Shown in pieces: positions 18,905 through 27,632 of a stretch of 64,000 nucleotides of DNA. Each line of letters opens with the position of its first letter. Positions within the stretch are counted from its first letter, which is position 1. The DNA comes from SG8-41 sp035574195 (GTDB lineage: Bacteria; Pseudomonadota; Gammaproteobacteria; Burkholderiales; SG8-41), in NCBI GenBank assembly GCA_035574195.1, contig DATLZE010000066.1, forward strand, positions 1 to 64,000, given 5' to 3'. A program made the translations under genes and the position numbers. The notes beneath the pieces are model-generated. The model did not search any database. It was not told the origin of the DNA and saw nothing but the letters and a program-made list of their open reading frames with translations.

Positions 18905-20065
18905 CTAGCCGAGGGCGTCGAGGTTGAGCTTGATGCTCGAGAGATCGTCGGCAGGCGCGGGTTTCGCGCCCGCGGTCTGCGCCGCGGCGGCCTGGGCGCC
19001 CGCGGTCCTGGGAGCGTTGCTGATCAGCCAGTGGAGGTTGGTGGGAGAATCCGAGTTCGCCATCGCCTCCTCCATCGAGACCTTGCCGGACTGGATGAGC
19101 TGGTAGAGCGCCTGCTCGAAGGACTGCGATCCGGGCGCGAGGCTCTGCTCGAGGGCTTCCTTGATCTGGCCGATCTCGCCGTTCTTGATGAGCTCCTGGA
19201 TGTGCTTGGTGTTGAGCAGCACTTCCACGGCCGGGATGCGCTTGCCGTCCACCGTCCGCACCAGGCGCTGGGAGATCACCGCGCGCAGCGCGATCGAGAG
19301 ATCGGCGAGCAACGCCTCGCGCGCTTCGCGCGGGAAGAAGTTGATGATGCGGTTCAACGCGTTGTAGCTGTTGTTGGCGTGCAGCGTGGACAGGCACAGA
19401 TGCCCGGTCTGGGCGAAGAGCAGCGCTGTCTCGAGCGTCTTGCGGTCGCGAATCTCGCCGATCATCAGGAGATCGGGCGCCTCCCGCATCGCGCTCACCA
19501 GTGCGTTCTCGTAGCTGTGCGTGTCCACGCGCACCTCGCGCTGGTTGACGATGGACTTCTTGTGCTTGAAGGTGAACTCGATCGGGTCTTCCACCGTGAG
19601 GATGTGGCCGGTCTTGGTGCTGTTGCGGTAGTCGATCATCGCGGCCATCGTGGTGGACTTGCCGGAGCCGGTCGCGCCGACCACCAGGATCAGACCGAGC
19701 TTCTCCATGATGATTTCCTTGAGCACCGGCGGCAGTCCCAGCGTATCGAAGGCCGGCACCTCGGGCTTGACGAAGCGAATCACCATGGCCACCGTGTTGC
19801 GCTGGCGAAAGATATTGATGCGAAAGTTGCCGATCTCGCCCGCGCTCTGGGCGAAGTTCATCTCGTGCGTGGTCTCGAATTCCTTGATCTGCGCCTCGGT
19901 CATGAGCTCGTAGCAGATCTTGCGGACCTGTTCGGGGTCGAGCGGCTGGTTGTTGATCGGCATCACTACGCCGTTGATCTTGATCTGGATCGGCGCGCCG
20001 GCCGTGAAGAACAGGTCGGAGGCCTGCTTGTCGGCCATCAGCTTGAAGAGCGGAGTGACGAACAT
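18905..20065 (-). CDS. pilU: type IV pilus retraction-associated ATPase PilU
   Basis: A 386-residue hexameric secretion-type ATPase. Walker A is GATGSGKST (residues 130-138); Asp box LTVEDPIEF, Walker B LMIGEIRD and His box QTGHLCLSTLHAN follow. The N-terminus MFVTPLFKLMADKQASDL and the long Ala-rich C-terminal extension fit PilU better than PilT. PilU assists PilT in pilus retraction (twitching). The ATG at 20065 follows GGAGGG; a longer upstream frame is unlikely. No pilT is in this window. It sits between dapD and prmB. Confidence 0.93.
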   Translation of the reverse strand: MFVTPLFKLMADKQASDLFFTAGAPIQIKINGVVMPINNQPLDPEQVRKICYELMTEAQIKEFETTHEMNFAQSAGEIGNFRINIFRQRNTVAMVIRFVKPEVPAFDTLGLPPVLKEIIMEKLGLILVVGATGSGKSTTMAAMIDYRNSTKTGHILTVEDPIEFTFKHKKSIVNQREVRVDTHSYENALVSAMREAPDLLMIGEIRDRKTLETALLFAQTGHLCLSTLHANNSYNALNRIINFFPREAREALLADLSIALRAVISQRLVRTVDGKRIPAVEVLLNTKHIQELIKNGEIGQIKEALEQSLAPGSQSFEQALYQLIQSGKVSMEEAMANSDSPTNLHWLISNAPRTAGAQAAAAQTAGAKPAPADDLSSIKLNLDALG

Positions 20066-20287
20066 GATCCCTCCCGTATCCGAGGCTTTTATATTACCCA
20101 GTTTTTCGGCCGGGGGACCGAAAAAAACGAAGCGAGACACCGCGAGCGCGCATCGGGAGAAAAGGCCGTAATGCGATTGCGGCTTCCCTGGCCGGCGGCC
20201 CGCACCGGGCCGGCAGCGGGTGCTCTGCGGTGCGCTGGAAGCCGTGCGAGTGTTTCGGGACTCGTCGGTTCGAGGCCCGATGAGTTC

Positions 20288-21109
20288 CTATTCTCCGCGC
20301 AGCAGCTCGTTGATGCTGGTCTTCTCTCGAGTCCTGGCGTCCACGCGCTTGACGATGACCGCGCAGTAGAGGCCGCAACGTCCGTCGGAGGAGGGCAGAC
20401 TTCCGGGCACCACGACCGAACCCGCCGGCACGCGCCCGTAGAGGATCTCGCCGCTCTCGCGGTGGTAGATGCGAGTGCTCGCGCCGATGAACACGCCCAT
20501 CGAGATCACCGAGCCTTCCTCCACGATCACGCCCTCGACGATTTCCGAGCGCGCGCCGATGAAGCAGCCGTCCTCGATGATGGTGGGGTTGGCTTGCAGC
20601 GGCTCGAGCACCCCCCCGATGCCGACCCCGCCCGAAAGATGCACGTTGCGGCCGATCTGCGCGCAGGAGCCGACCGTAGCCCAGGTGTCCACCATCGTGC
20701 CCTCGCCCACATAGGCGCCGATGTTGACGAAGGAGGGCATCAGGACGACGTTCGCTCCGATGTACGCGCCGCGGCGTACCGTGGCCGGCGGCACTACACG
20801 GAATCCGCCTTCCCGGAATTCCCGCGGGGTGTAATCGGCGAACTTGGCGGGGACCTTGTCGTAGTAACGGGTATAGCCGTCGCTCATCACGAAGTTGTCC
20901 TGCAGCCGGAACGAGAGCAGCACCGCTTTCTTCACCCACTGATGGGTGACCCAGGCGCCGCCGAGCTTCTCCGCGACGCGCAGCTCCCCCCGGTCGAGGC
21001 GGGCGATGACTTCCTCGACAGCGCGCTTGACTTGCGCCGGGGCATCTTGCGGCGTGAGGCTGGCGCGGTGCTCCCACGCTTGTTCGATGACAGTCTGGAC
21101 GTCCTTCAT
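20288..21109 (-). CDS. dapD: 2,3,4,5-tetrahydropyridine-2,6-dicarboxylate N-succinyltransferase
   Basis: A 273-residue trimeric left-handed beta-helix acyltransferase that succinylates tetrahydrodipicolinate in lysine/diaminopimelate synthesis. It has the DapD N-terminal helical part (VIEQAWEHRASL), hexapeptide repeats from about residue 105 (RRGAYIGANVVLMPSFVNIG), MVDTWATVGSCAQIG and NPTIIEDGCFIGA. The ATG at 21109 overlaps the dapC stop (ATGA), so the two genes are coupled. dapE, needed two steps later, is not in the window. Confidence 0.96.
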   Translation of the reverse strand: MKDVQTVIEQAWEHRASLTPQDAPAQVKRAVEEVIARLDRGELRVAEKLGGAWVTHQWVKKAVLLSFRLQDNFVMSDGYTRYYDKVPAKFADYTPREFREGGFRVVPPATVRRGAYIGANVVLMPSFVNIGAYVGEGTMVDTWATVGSCAQIGRNVHLSGGVGIGGVLEPLQANPTIIEDGCFIGARSEIVEGVIVEEGSVISMGVFIGASTRIYHRESGEILYGRVPAGSVVVPGSLPSSDGRCGLYCAVIVKRVDARTREKTSINELLRGE

Positions 21110-22311
21110 GCGCGTGATTGTATCTTCTCGACGAAGGTGCGGATGCGCCATGCGGCCTGCACGCACTCGGCGGTGGGCGCGACGAGCGCGATGCGCACCC
21201 GGTTCGCGCCGGGATTGATCCCGCGCGCCTCGCGCGCGAGGTAGCTTCCCGGCAGCACGGTGACGGCCTGTTCCCGGTAGAGCCGGCGAGCGAATTCGGT
21301 GTCAGGCAGCGGCGTGCGCGGCCAGAGATAGAAGGCGGCGTCCGGCATCCCGACCTCCAGCACCGGGGCGAGGATCTCGAGCACGGCGGCGAACTTCTCG
21401 CGGTAGAGGCGGCGGTTCTCGGCGACGTGAGCCTCGTCCTTCCAGGCCGCGGCGCTCGCCGCCTGCACCGGCGGGCTCATGGCGCAGCCATGGTAGGTAC
21501 GGTAGAGCAGGAATCGCTCCAGGATGGCGGCGTCTCCCGCGACGAATCCGGAGCGCATGCCGGGCACGTTGGAGCGCTTCGACAGGCTCGAGAACATCAC
21601 GAGCCCGCGGTATCCCTCGCGGCCGAGCCGCCGGGATGCCTCGAGCGCGCCAAGGGGTGGATGCGCCTCGTCGAAGTAGATCTCGGAGTAGCACTCGTCG
21701 GAGGCGATCACGAACCCGTGGCGTTCCGCCAGCGCGAATAGCCGCTCCCACTCCGCCATCCCCATCACGTGCCCGGTGGGGTTGCCGGGCGAGCAGACGT
21801 AGACGAGCTGGACGCGGCGCCAGGTATCCTCGGGCAGCTCGTCGAAGTCGAACGCGTAGCCGTTTTCCGGCAGGTTGTTGAGGTAGAGCGGAGTCGCCCT
21901 GGCGAGCAGCGCGGCGCCTTCGTAGATCTGGTAGAAGGGATTGGGACAGACCACGATCGGGTCGGGGCGCGTCGCATCCACGACCGCCTGGGCGAAGGCG
22001 AACAGCGCCTCGCGGCTGCCGTTGACCGGAATCACCTCGGTCGCGGGATCCACGCGCTCCAGACCGTAGCGCCGCTCGAGCCACTGTGCGATCGCCGCCC
22101 TCAGCGCCTCACCGCCGCGAGTCGCAGGATAATCCGCCAGTCCGTCGAGGCGATCCGCGAGCGCCTGCCGGATGAAGGCCGGCGTCTCGTGCTTGGGCTC
22201 GCCGATGTGCAGGGCGATCGTCTTCAGCCCGGGAGGGGGTGAGACGCCTTCGAGCAACGCGGCGAGTCTCTGGAAGGGATAGCTCTGCAGCCGTTCGAGG
22301 TCGGGATTCAC
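21106..22311 (-). CDS. dapC: succinyldiaminopimelate transaminase
   Basis: A PLP-dependent class I/II aminotransferase of about 401 residues. Motifs include SPGNPTG, the DECYSEIYFD aspartate region, the PLP lysine in FSSLSKRSNVPGMRSGF and the arginine in NRVRIAL. It makes N-succinyl-LL-2,6-diaminopimelate and pairs with dapD downstream. I chose the GTG at 22311 (NPDLERLQSYPFQRL) because homologues begin there; an ATG at 22374 would add 21 unlikely residues. No clear ribosome site is present for either. Confidence 0.92.
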   Translation of the reverse strand: MNPDLERLQSYPFQRLAALLEGVSPPPGLKTIALHIGEPKHETPAFIRQALADRLDGLADYPATRGGEALRAAIAQWLERRYGLERVDPATEVIPVNGSREALFAFAQAVVDATRPDPIVVCPNPFYQIYEGAALLARATPLYLNNLPENGYAFDFDELPEDTWRRVQLVYVCSPGNPTGHVMGMAEWERLFALAERHGFVIASDECYSEIYFDEAHPPLGALEASRRLGREGYRGLVMFSSLSKRSNVPGMRSGFVAGDAAILERFLLYRTYHGCAMSPPVQAASAAAWKDEAHVAENRRLYREKFAAVLEILAPVLEVGMPDAAFYLWPRTPLPDTEFARRLYREQAVTVLPGSYLAREARGINPGANRVRIALVAPTAECVQAAWRIRTFVEKIQSRA

Positions 22312-22392
22312 TGGGAGGCGCGGGCGGGGCGGTTCAAAAATCGCGAATTGTAACGGGCTTTCCCGCGACGGCACCCGGGAAGCGGGCGCGCT

Positions 22393-22812
22393 TCACCCGC
22401 GCGTGCTCGGCTGCTCGGGCAGCGCCGAGAGATCCAGGCTCGCGCGCGGTCGCCAGCCCGGCTTGACGTGCTCCGCCACCACCGTGGTGAAGATCCCCCC
22501 GCGCACGTGGAAGCGGGCGGTGAGCCGCATGAAGCGCGGGCGAGCAGCTCGCACCAGGTCGTCGAGGATGCGGTTGGTGACCGCCTCGTGGAACGCGCCC
22601 TCGTTGCGGTAGGCACCGATATAGAGCTTGAGGCTCTTCAGCTCGACGCAGAGGCGGTCGGGCACGTAGTCCACGACCAGGGTCGCGAAGTCGGGCTGCC
22701 CGGTGCGCGGGCACAGGCAGGTAAACTCCGGTATTTCCATGTGAATCCGGTAGTCCCGCGCTGGCTTGGGGTTGGCGAAGGTCTCGAGCCCGGGTTTCGG
22801 TCTGTACGGCAT
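22393..22812 (-). CDS. queF: NADPH-dependent 7-cyano-7-deazaguanine reductase
   Basis: A 139-residue unimodular QueF (T-fold). The catalytic Cys34 is in FTCLCPRTGQPDFA, and ELKSLKLY is the QueF signature. It reduces preQ0 to preQ1 in queuosine tRNA modification. It is divergent from smc with a 78-nt spacer. No other queuosine genes are in the window. Confidence 0.95.
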   Translation of the reverse strand: MPYRPKPGLETFANPKPARDYRIHMEIPEFTCLCPRTGQPDFATLVVDYVPDRLCVELKSLKLYIGAYRNEGAFHEAVTNRILDDLVRAARPRFMRLTARFHVRGGIFTTVVAEHVKPGWRPRASLDLSALPEQPSTRG

Positions 22813-22834
22813 TATCGCGGCGGCCCAAATCCGT

Positions 22835-22840
22835 TAAAAT
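22835..22840 (+). promoter_or_regulatory. candidate -10 (TAAAAT) for smc
   Basis: TAAAAT followed by GGCGC lies 50 nt before the smc TTG, in the divergent queF/smc spacer. It matches the recurrent box seen before rpsB, ppsA and pyrG. Confidence 0.4.
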
Positions 22841-22890
22841 GGCGCACCAAATCGGCCTGCGGATTATAACCTCCACGGTACGCGACGAAA

Positions 22891-25800
22891 TTGCGACTCA
22901 AGCAGATCAATCTCGCAGGCTTCAAGTCGTTCGTAGACCCCACTCACATCCCCGTCCCCGGACAACTCGTCGGCATCGTCGGCCCCAACGGCTGCGGCAA
23001 ATCGAACGTGATTGACGCCGTGCGCTGGGTGCTCGGCGAGACCTCGGCCCGGCACCTGCGCGGGGAGACCATGCAGGACGTGCTGTTCAACGGCTCCGGC
23101 CAGCGCCAGCCGGTCAACCGGGCGAGCGTCGAGCTGATCTTCGACAACAGCCTCGGGCGGGCCGCCGGCCAGTGGTCGAGCTACGCCGAAATCTCGGTGA
23201 AGCGCGTGCTCGAGCGCGACAGCGAGTCCACCGCCTACTATATCAACAACATTCAGGTGCGGCGGCGCGACGTCGCCGACATCTTCCTCGGCACCGGCCT
23301 CGGCAGCCGCGCCTACGCGATCATCGAGCAGGGGATGATCACCCGGGTGATCGAGGCGAAGCCGGAGGAGCTGCGCGTCTTCCTGGAGGAGGCGGCCGGG
23401 GTCTCGAAATACCGCGAGCGGCGCCGCGAGACGGAGCTGCGGCTCGAGGACACGCGCGAGAACCTGCTGCGCGTGGAGGACATTCGCCAGGAGCTCGACA
23501 AGCAGATCGAGCACCTTGCGGCACAGGCCGAGGTCGCGAGCCGCTACCATGGGCTGCAGGCGCAACTGCGCACCACCCAGAACCTGCTGTGGTTCCTGCG
23601 CAGGCAGGAGGCGGGGGCGGGCCGCGCGCGCCACGCCCGGGAGATCGAGCGGCTCACGCTCGAGCTGGAAGCCGAGACCGCCCGGCTGCGCGAGACGGAA
23701 AAGCACCTCGAGCAGCTGCGGGCGCAGCACCACCAGGCGAGCGACGCGCTGCACGCAGCGCAGGGTGGCTACTACGAGGCGAGCGCGGAGACCGCCCGGC
23801 TCGAGCAGGAGATCGCGCACCTGCGCGAGAGCCGGGCCCGGGTCGGGCGGGAAATCGCGGAGCTCGAGGCGCAGCTCGCCCGCGATCGCGAGCAGCTCGC
23901 CGCGGCGCAGGCGGGCTCCACGCAATGGCGCGAAGAGCTCGCGCGCGCGGCCGAACGGCTGTCGCGATGCGAGGCGTCCGTCGCCGCCGAGAGCGAAAAG
24001 CTGCCGGTGGCCGAGGAGGCGTTTCGCGCCACCCGCGCCCGCTACGAGGAGCTGCAGCGCGCGCTCGCCCAGGCCGAGCAGAGCCTGGAGGTGGAGCAGA
24101 CCAAGCTCGTGCATGCGGCGCAGTTGCTCGAGCAGCTGGCACAGCGTGGCGAGCGGCTGCGCGAGGAGCGCGCCTCGTTGCAGCCGCCCGACGGGGAGCG
24201 CCTGCTCCGGTTGCGCGAGGCGATCGTGCACGAGGCGCAGTCGCTCGACCGCGCGCGCGACGAGCTTGCGCAGGCCGAACGAGACTTGCCGCTCGCGGAG
24301 GAGGTGCAGCGCGAGCGCGACGCCGCGCTCGAATCCGCCAGCCAGCGCGTTGCGGGACTGGAGGCGCGGCTGCATACGCTCAACCAGCTGCAGCAGCGGC
24401 TTGCCCGCAGCTCGGGCACCGAGGAGTGGATCGAGCGGCACGGGCTCGCCCGGGCGCGCCGCCTGTGGCAGGGGATCCGCATCGAGGATGGCTGGGAGGA
24501 CGCGCTGGAGGCGGTGCTGCGCGAGCGCCTGGATGCGATCGCGCTGGAGGAGATCGGGCAGGCCGGCCGCTGGCTCGCCGACCCGCCGCCGGGCAAGCTC
24601 ACGCTGTATGCGCCTGGGGATCGTGCTCCGGAACCGGATGCGACACCGGGACTCGAGCCGCTGCTCGGCCACGTCCACTGCGAGGACCGGGCGCTCGAGG
24701 CGGCCGTCACCGAATGGCTGCACGCGGTTTACGTGGCTCCGGACGCTCGAGCGGCGCTCGCCCTGCGAGAACGCTTGCCGCCAGGAGCGCTGCTCGTCAC
24801 GCGCGAGGGCCACCTTTTCACGCGCCACAGCCTGGGCTTCCACGCACCGGAGAGCGAGCTGCACGGAGTGCTGGCGCGGCAGCGCGAGATCGAGGAGCTC
24901 GAGCGCACGCTCGAGGCCGAGCGCGCGGGGCTCGCTGCACTGCGCGATGCGGCCGGAGCGGCCGGCCGCGAGGTCGAGCAGCGGCGCGCGCGGCTCGACA
25001 GCCTGCGCGCGGCGATCGGCGACCTGCAACAGCGCCATCACGCGCTGCAGATGGAAGAGCTGCAGCTCGCCGAGCTCGACGAGCGGGTCAAGCAACGCGC
25101 GCGCAGAATCGTCGAGGAGCTGGCCGAGGTCGAGGCCCAGCAGGCGGCGAGCGCGGCGAGCCACGAAGCGGCGCAGGCGCGCATCGCGGAGCTGCGATCG
25201 CAGGCGCAAGGGTTGCGCGAACAGCTCGCCCTCGCTGCCGATCTGTACCGCCGTGCCGAGGCGGTTCTCGAACGGCAGCGCCAAGCCCTGCAGCGTGCCC
25301 GCGAGGAGGCACAACAGGCGCAGTTTCAGAAGACGCTCTGTGCCAGCAAGCTCGACGAGATAGAAAACACGATTAAAGCGATTTCCGAGAACAGCGAGCG
25401 GCTCGCCGCGACGCTCGAGAAACGGCGCAGCGAGCTCGCCGGCTACGACGAGGCGACGCTCGGCGAACAGCTGCAGAAGGCGCTGTCGAGGCGGGCGGAG
25501 CGCGAGCAGGCGCTCGCTCGCGCCCGCGACGCCTTGGAAGGCATGGAAGGCCAGCTCAGGGCGACCGACGAAGCGCGCCAGTCGTGCGAGCAAAAACTCG
25601 AGCCGTTGCGGGAGAAAATCAGCGAAGCGCGGCTCAAGGAACAAGAAGCGCGGTTGAACGAGGAGCAGTATGCGCGCAGCCTGGCGGAGGCGGGCGCGCG
25701 CGAGGAGGAGCTCGCGGCGCTCGCCGAACGGGGCACCCGCGCGAGCTCGCTCCAGGGCGAGATCGCCCGCCTGACCGAAGAGATCCAGGCGCTCGGCGCC

Positions 25801-26412
25801 GTCAATCTGGCCGCTGTCGAAGAGCTGGAGGCCGCGCGCGCCCGCAAGGACTATCTCGACGCCCAATCGCGCGATCTCACCGAGGCGATGGCGACACTCG
25901 AGGACGCGATCCGGCGGATCGACCGCGAGACGCGCGAGAAGCTGCAGCACACCTTCGACGAGGTCAACCGCCACTTCGGTACGCTGTTTCCCGCGCTCTT
26001 CGGCGGGGGACATGCACGCCTCACGCTGACCGGCGAGGAGATCCTCGATGCGGGCGTGCAGGTGATCGCGCAGCCCCCGGGCAAGAAGACCACCACCATC
26101 CATTTGCTCTCGGGAGGCGAGAAGGCGCTCGCTGCGCTCGCGCTCGTGTTCGCGCTCTTCCAGCTCAATCCCGCGCCTTTCTGTATGCTCGACGAGGTGG
26201 ACGCTCCCCTCGACGATCACAATACCGAGCGCTTCTGCGAGCTGGTGAAGAAAATGTCGCAGCACTCGCAGTTCCTGTTCATCAGCCACAACAAGATCAC
26301 CATGGAGATCGCCGAGCAACTGCTCGGCATCACGATGCAGGAGCCCGGCGTCTCGCGCGTGGTGGCGGTAGACATCGAGGAGGCGATGAAGCTGAGGGAA
26401 GCCGCTGCGTAG
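22891..26412 (+). CDS. smc: chromosome segregation ATPase SMC
   Basis: A 1173-residue condensin subunit with the complete architecture. The N-terminal ATPase half has Walker A GPNGCGKSN (residues 31-39). A long coiled coil surrounds a hinge around residues 510-650, and the C-terminal half carries the signature LLSGGEKALAALAL and Walker B FCMLDEVDAPLDD. It folds and segregates the chromosome with ScpA/ScpB (not in the window). The start is a TTG at 22891 (RLKQINLAGFKSF); length and family N-terminus support it. Long antisense frames opposite this gene are GC-codon artefacts. Confidence 0.96.
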   Translation: MRLKQINLAGFKSFVDPTHIPVPGQLVGIVGPNGCGKSNVIDAVRWVLGETSARHLRGETMQDVLFNGSGQRQPVNRASVELIFDNSLGRAAGQWSSYAEISVKRVLERDSESTAYYINNIQVRRRDVADIFLGTGLGSRAYAIIEQGMITRVIEAKPEELRVFLEEAAGVSKYRERRRETELRLEDTRENLLRVEDIRQELDKQIEHLAAQAEVASRYHGLQAQLRTTQNLLWFLRRQEAGAGRARHAREIERLTLELEAETARLRETEKHLEQLRAQHHQASDALHAAQGGYYEASAETARLEQEIAHLRESRARVGREIAELEAQLARDREQLAAAQAGSTQWREELARAAERLSRCEASVAAESEKLPVAEEAFRATRARYEELQRALAQAEQSLEVEQTKLVHAAQLLEQLAQRGERLREERASLQPPDGERLLRLREAIVHEAQSLDRARDELAQAERDLPLAEEVQRERDAALESASQRVAGLEARLHTLNQLQQRLARSSGTEEWIERHGLARARRLWQGIRIEDGWEDALEAVLRERLDAIALEEIGQAGRWLADPPPGKLTLYAPGDRAPEPDATPGLEPLLGHVHCEDRALEAAVTEWLHAVYVAPDARAALALRERLPPGALLVTREGHLFTRHSLGFHAPESELHGVLARQREIEELERTLEAERAGLAALRDAAGAAGREVEQRRARLDSLRAAIGDLQQRHHALQMEELQLAELDERVKQRARRIVEELAEVEAQQAASAASHEAAQARIAELRSQAQGLREQLALAADLYRRAEAVLERQRQALQRAREEAQQAQFQKTLCASKLDEIENTIKAISENSERLAATLEKRRSELAGYDEATLGEQLQKALSRRAEREQALARARDALEGMEGQLRATDEARQSCEQKLEPLREKISEARLKEQEARLNEEQYARSLAEAGAREEELAALAERGTRASSLQGEIARLTEEIQALGAVNLAAVEELEAARARKDYLDAQSRDLTEAMATLEDAIRRIDRETREKLQHTFDEVNRHFGTLFPALFGGGHARLTLTGEEILDAGVQVIAQPPGKKTTTIHLLSGGEKALAALALVFALFQLNPAPFCMLDEVDAPLDDHNTERFCELVKKMSQHSQFLFISHNKITMEIAEQLLGITMQEPGVSRVVAVDIEEAMKLREAAA

Positions 26413-26510
26413 GAGTTTGTTCGGCCTGCGGCCTCCAAACTCCTGTATGGAACGCTGTTCGCGAATTCAGGTCGAGTCCGTTCGGGAATCCGCCGGATGC
26501 GGCGGATTCC
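26411..26510 (+). repeat. two strong hairpins in the smc-zipA spacer
   Basis: A 9-bp perfect inverted repeat, AGGAGTTTG (26411-26419) with CAAACTCCT (26436-26444), has an inner CGGCC/GGCC pairing. A second, 10-bp perfect repeat, GGAATCCGCC (26485-26494) with GGCGGATTCC (26501-26510), has a 6-nt loop. Neither is followed by a U-run, so neither is a standard terminator. The first begins on the smc stop codon. Confidence 0.6.
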
Positions 26511-26529
26511 TGGCGCCACTGGGTGTCCA

Positions 26530-27630
26530 ATGAGCGAACTGCAAATCGGCCTGCTTGCCATCGGCGCGGTGGTGATCGGGGCGGTTTATGCCTACAACCG
26601 GCTGCAGGAGCGCCGGTTTCAACGTCGCATGCGCGAGGCGTTCGGCGAGGCGCGCGAGGACGCGCTGCTCGAAGGCGCGAGCGGCGCCGCGGGGGCCGAA
26701 GGCCGCCGCGAGCCGCGGCTCGAGCTCTCTGCCGCTCCGCCGCTGCGGGAGGCGAGCCCAATACCCGCCGCCCCGCCCGCGACTTCCCCCGGCACACGCG
26801 AGGCGCCCGCCTGGGGCTTCGACGCCGTTCTCGACTACGTTGCTGAGGTGGATGCGGACGAGCCGATTCCGGAGCCGGCGCTCGCGGAACTGTTGAGCCG
26901 GCTCGCCGCCTGCGGCAAGCCCGTGCGCGCGACCGGCTTCAGCCCCGAGAGCGGGAGCTGGGAGGAAATCGGGCGGGGGAGCGCAGGGCGCTACACCAAG
27001 CTCAGGCTCGCGCTGCAGCTCGTGAACCGCGCCGGCCCGGTCAATCCGGCGCAGCTCGCCGCGTTTTGCGACGCGGTCCGCGGCTGCGCGGAGCGGGCCG
27101 CCGCGCGTGCGCTGTGCCCGGATGCGCAGCCGGCGCTCAAGACGGCGCGCGAGCTCGACGCGTTCTGCACCGAGGTGGACGTCGCGATCGGCGTCAACGT
27201 GGTGGCAGCGGACGGCGCGGTGTTCGCCGCGACCCGCATCCGCGCGCTCGCCGAGTCCGCCGGCTTCAAGCTCGAGCACGACGGCGTGTTCCACTATCGC
27301 GACGAGCACCGCCAGACTCTGTTCACGCTCGACAATCACGAGCCCGCCCCCTTCCTGCCCGAACAGGTCAAGAATCTCACCACACGCGGCGTGACGCTCA
27401 TGCTCGACGTCCCGCGCGTGGCGGACGGAGCGCGGGCTCTTGCGCGCATGCTCGAAATCGCACGCGGCCTCGCCGCCTCCCTGGGTGGCCGGCTGGTGGA
27501 CGACAACCGCGTCCCTCTGACCGAGGCCGGGGTCGCGCGCATCGAGCAGCAATTGCGCTCGATCCAGGCGGCGATGGCGGCGCGCGGCATTCCCGCCGGC
27601 AGTGCGCGCGCGCTGCGGCTGTTTTCCTAG
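26530..27630 (+). CDS. zipA: cell division protein ZipA-like
   Basis: A 366-residue bitopic inner-membrane protein with a single N-terminal helix (MSELQIGLLAIGAVVIGAVY), a charged/proline-rich linker (to about residue 115) and a C-terminal FtsZ-binding ZipA domain (about 215-345, with VDVAIGVNVVAADG and LTTRGVTLMLDVPRV). ZipA tethers the Z-ring to the membrane. The smc-zipA-ligA order is the betaproteobacterial arrangement. Start ATG at 26530. The low-complexity linker makes homology weaker, so the name rests on the C-terminal domain and position. Confidence 0.87.
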   Translation: MSELQIGLLAIGAVVIGAVYAYNRLQERRFQRRMREAFGEAREDALLEGASGAAGAEGRREPRLELSAAPPLREASPIPAAPPATSPGTREAPAWGFDAVLDYVAEVDADEPIPEPALAELLSRLAACGKPVRATGFSPESGSWEEIGRGSAGRYTKLRLALQLVNRAGPVNPAQLAAFCDAVRGCAERAAARALCPDAQPALKTARELDAFCTEVDVAIGVNVVAADGAVFAATRIRALAESAGFKLEHDGVFHYRDEHRQTLFTLDNHEPAPFLPEQVKNLTTRGVTLMLDVPRVADGARALARMLEIARGLAASLGGRLVDDNRVPLTEAGVARIEQQLRSIQAAMAARGIPAGSARALRLFS

Positions 27631-27632
27631 CG

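Noticed and set aside
20094..20131. TTTTTCGG...CCGAAAAAAA palindrome downstream of dapD
   Set aside because: On both strands the T-run precedes the stem rather than following it, so it does not fit a Rho-independent terminator.
22864..26319. Very long open frame on the minus strand opposite smc
   Set aside because: Its Leu/Arg/Ala-rich low-complexity translation mirrors the smc codons; smc has all SMC motifs. Such antisense frames are common in GC-rich DNA.
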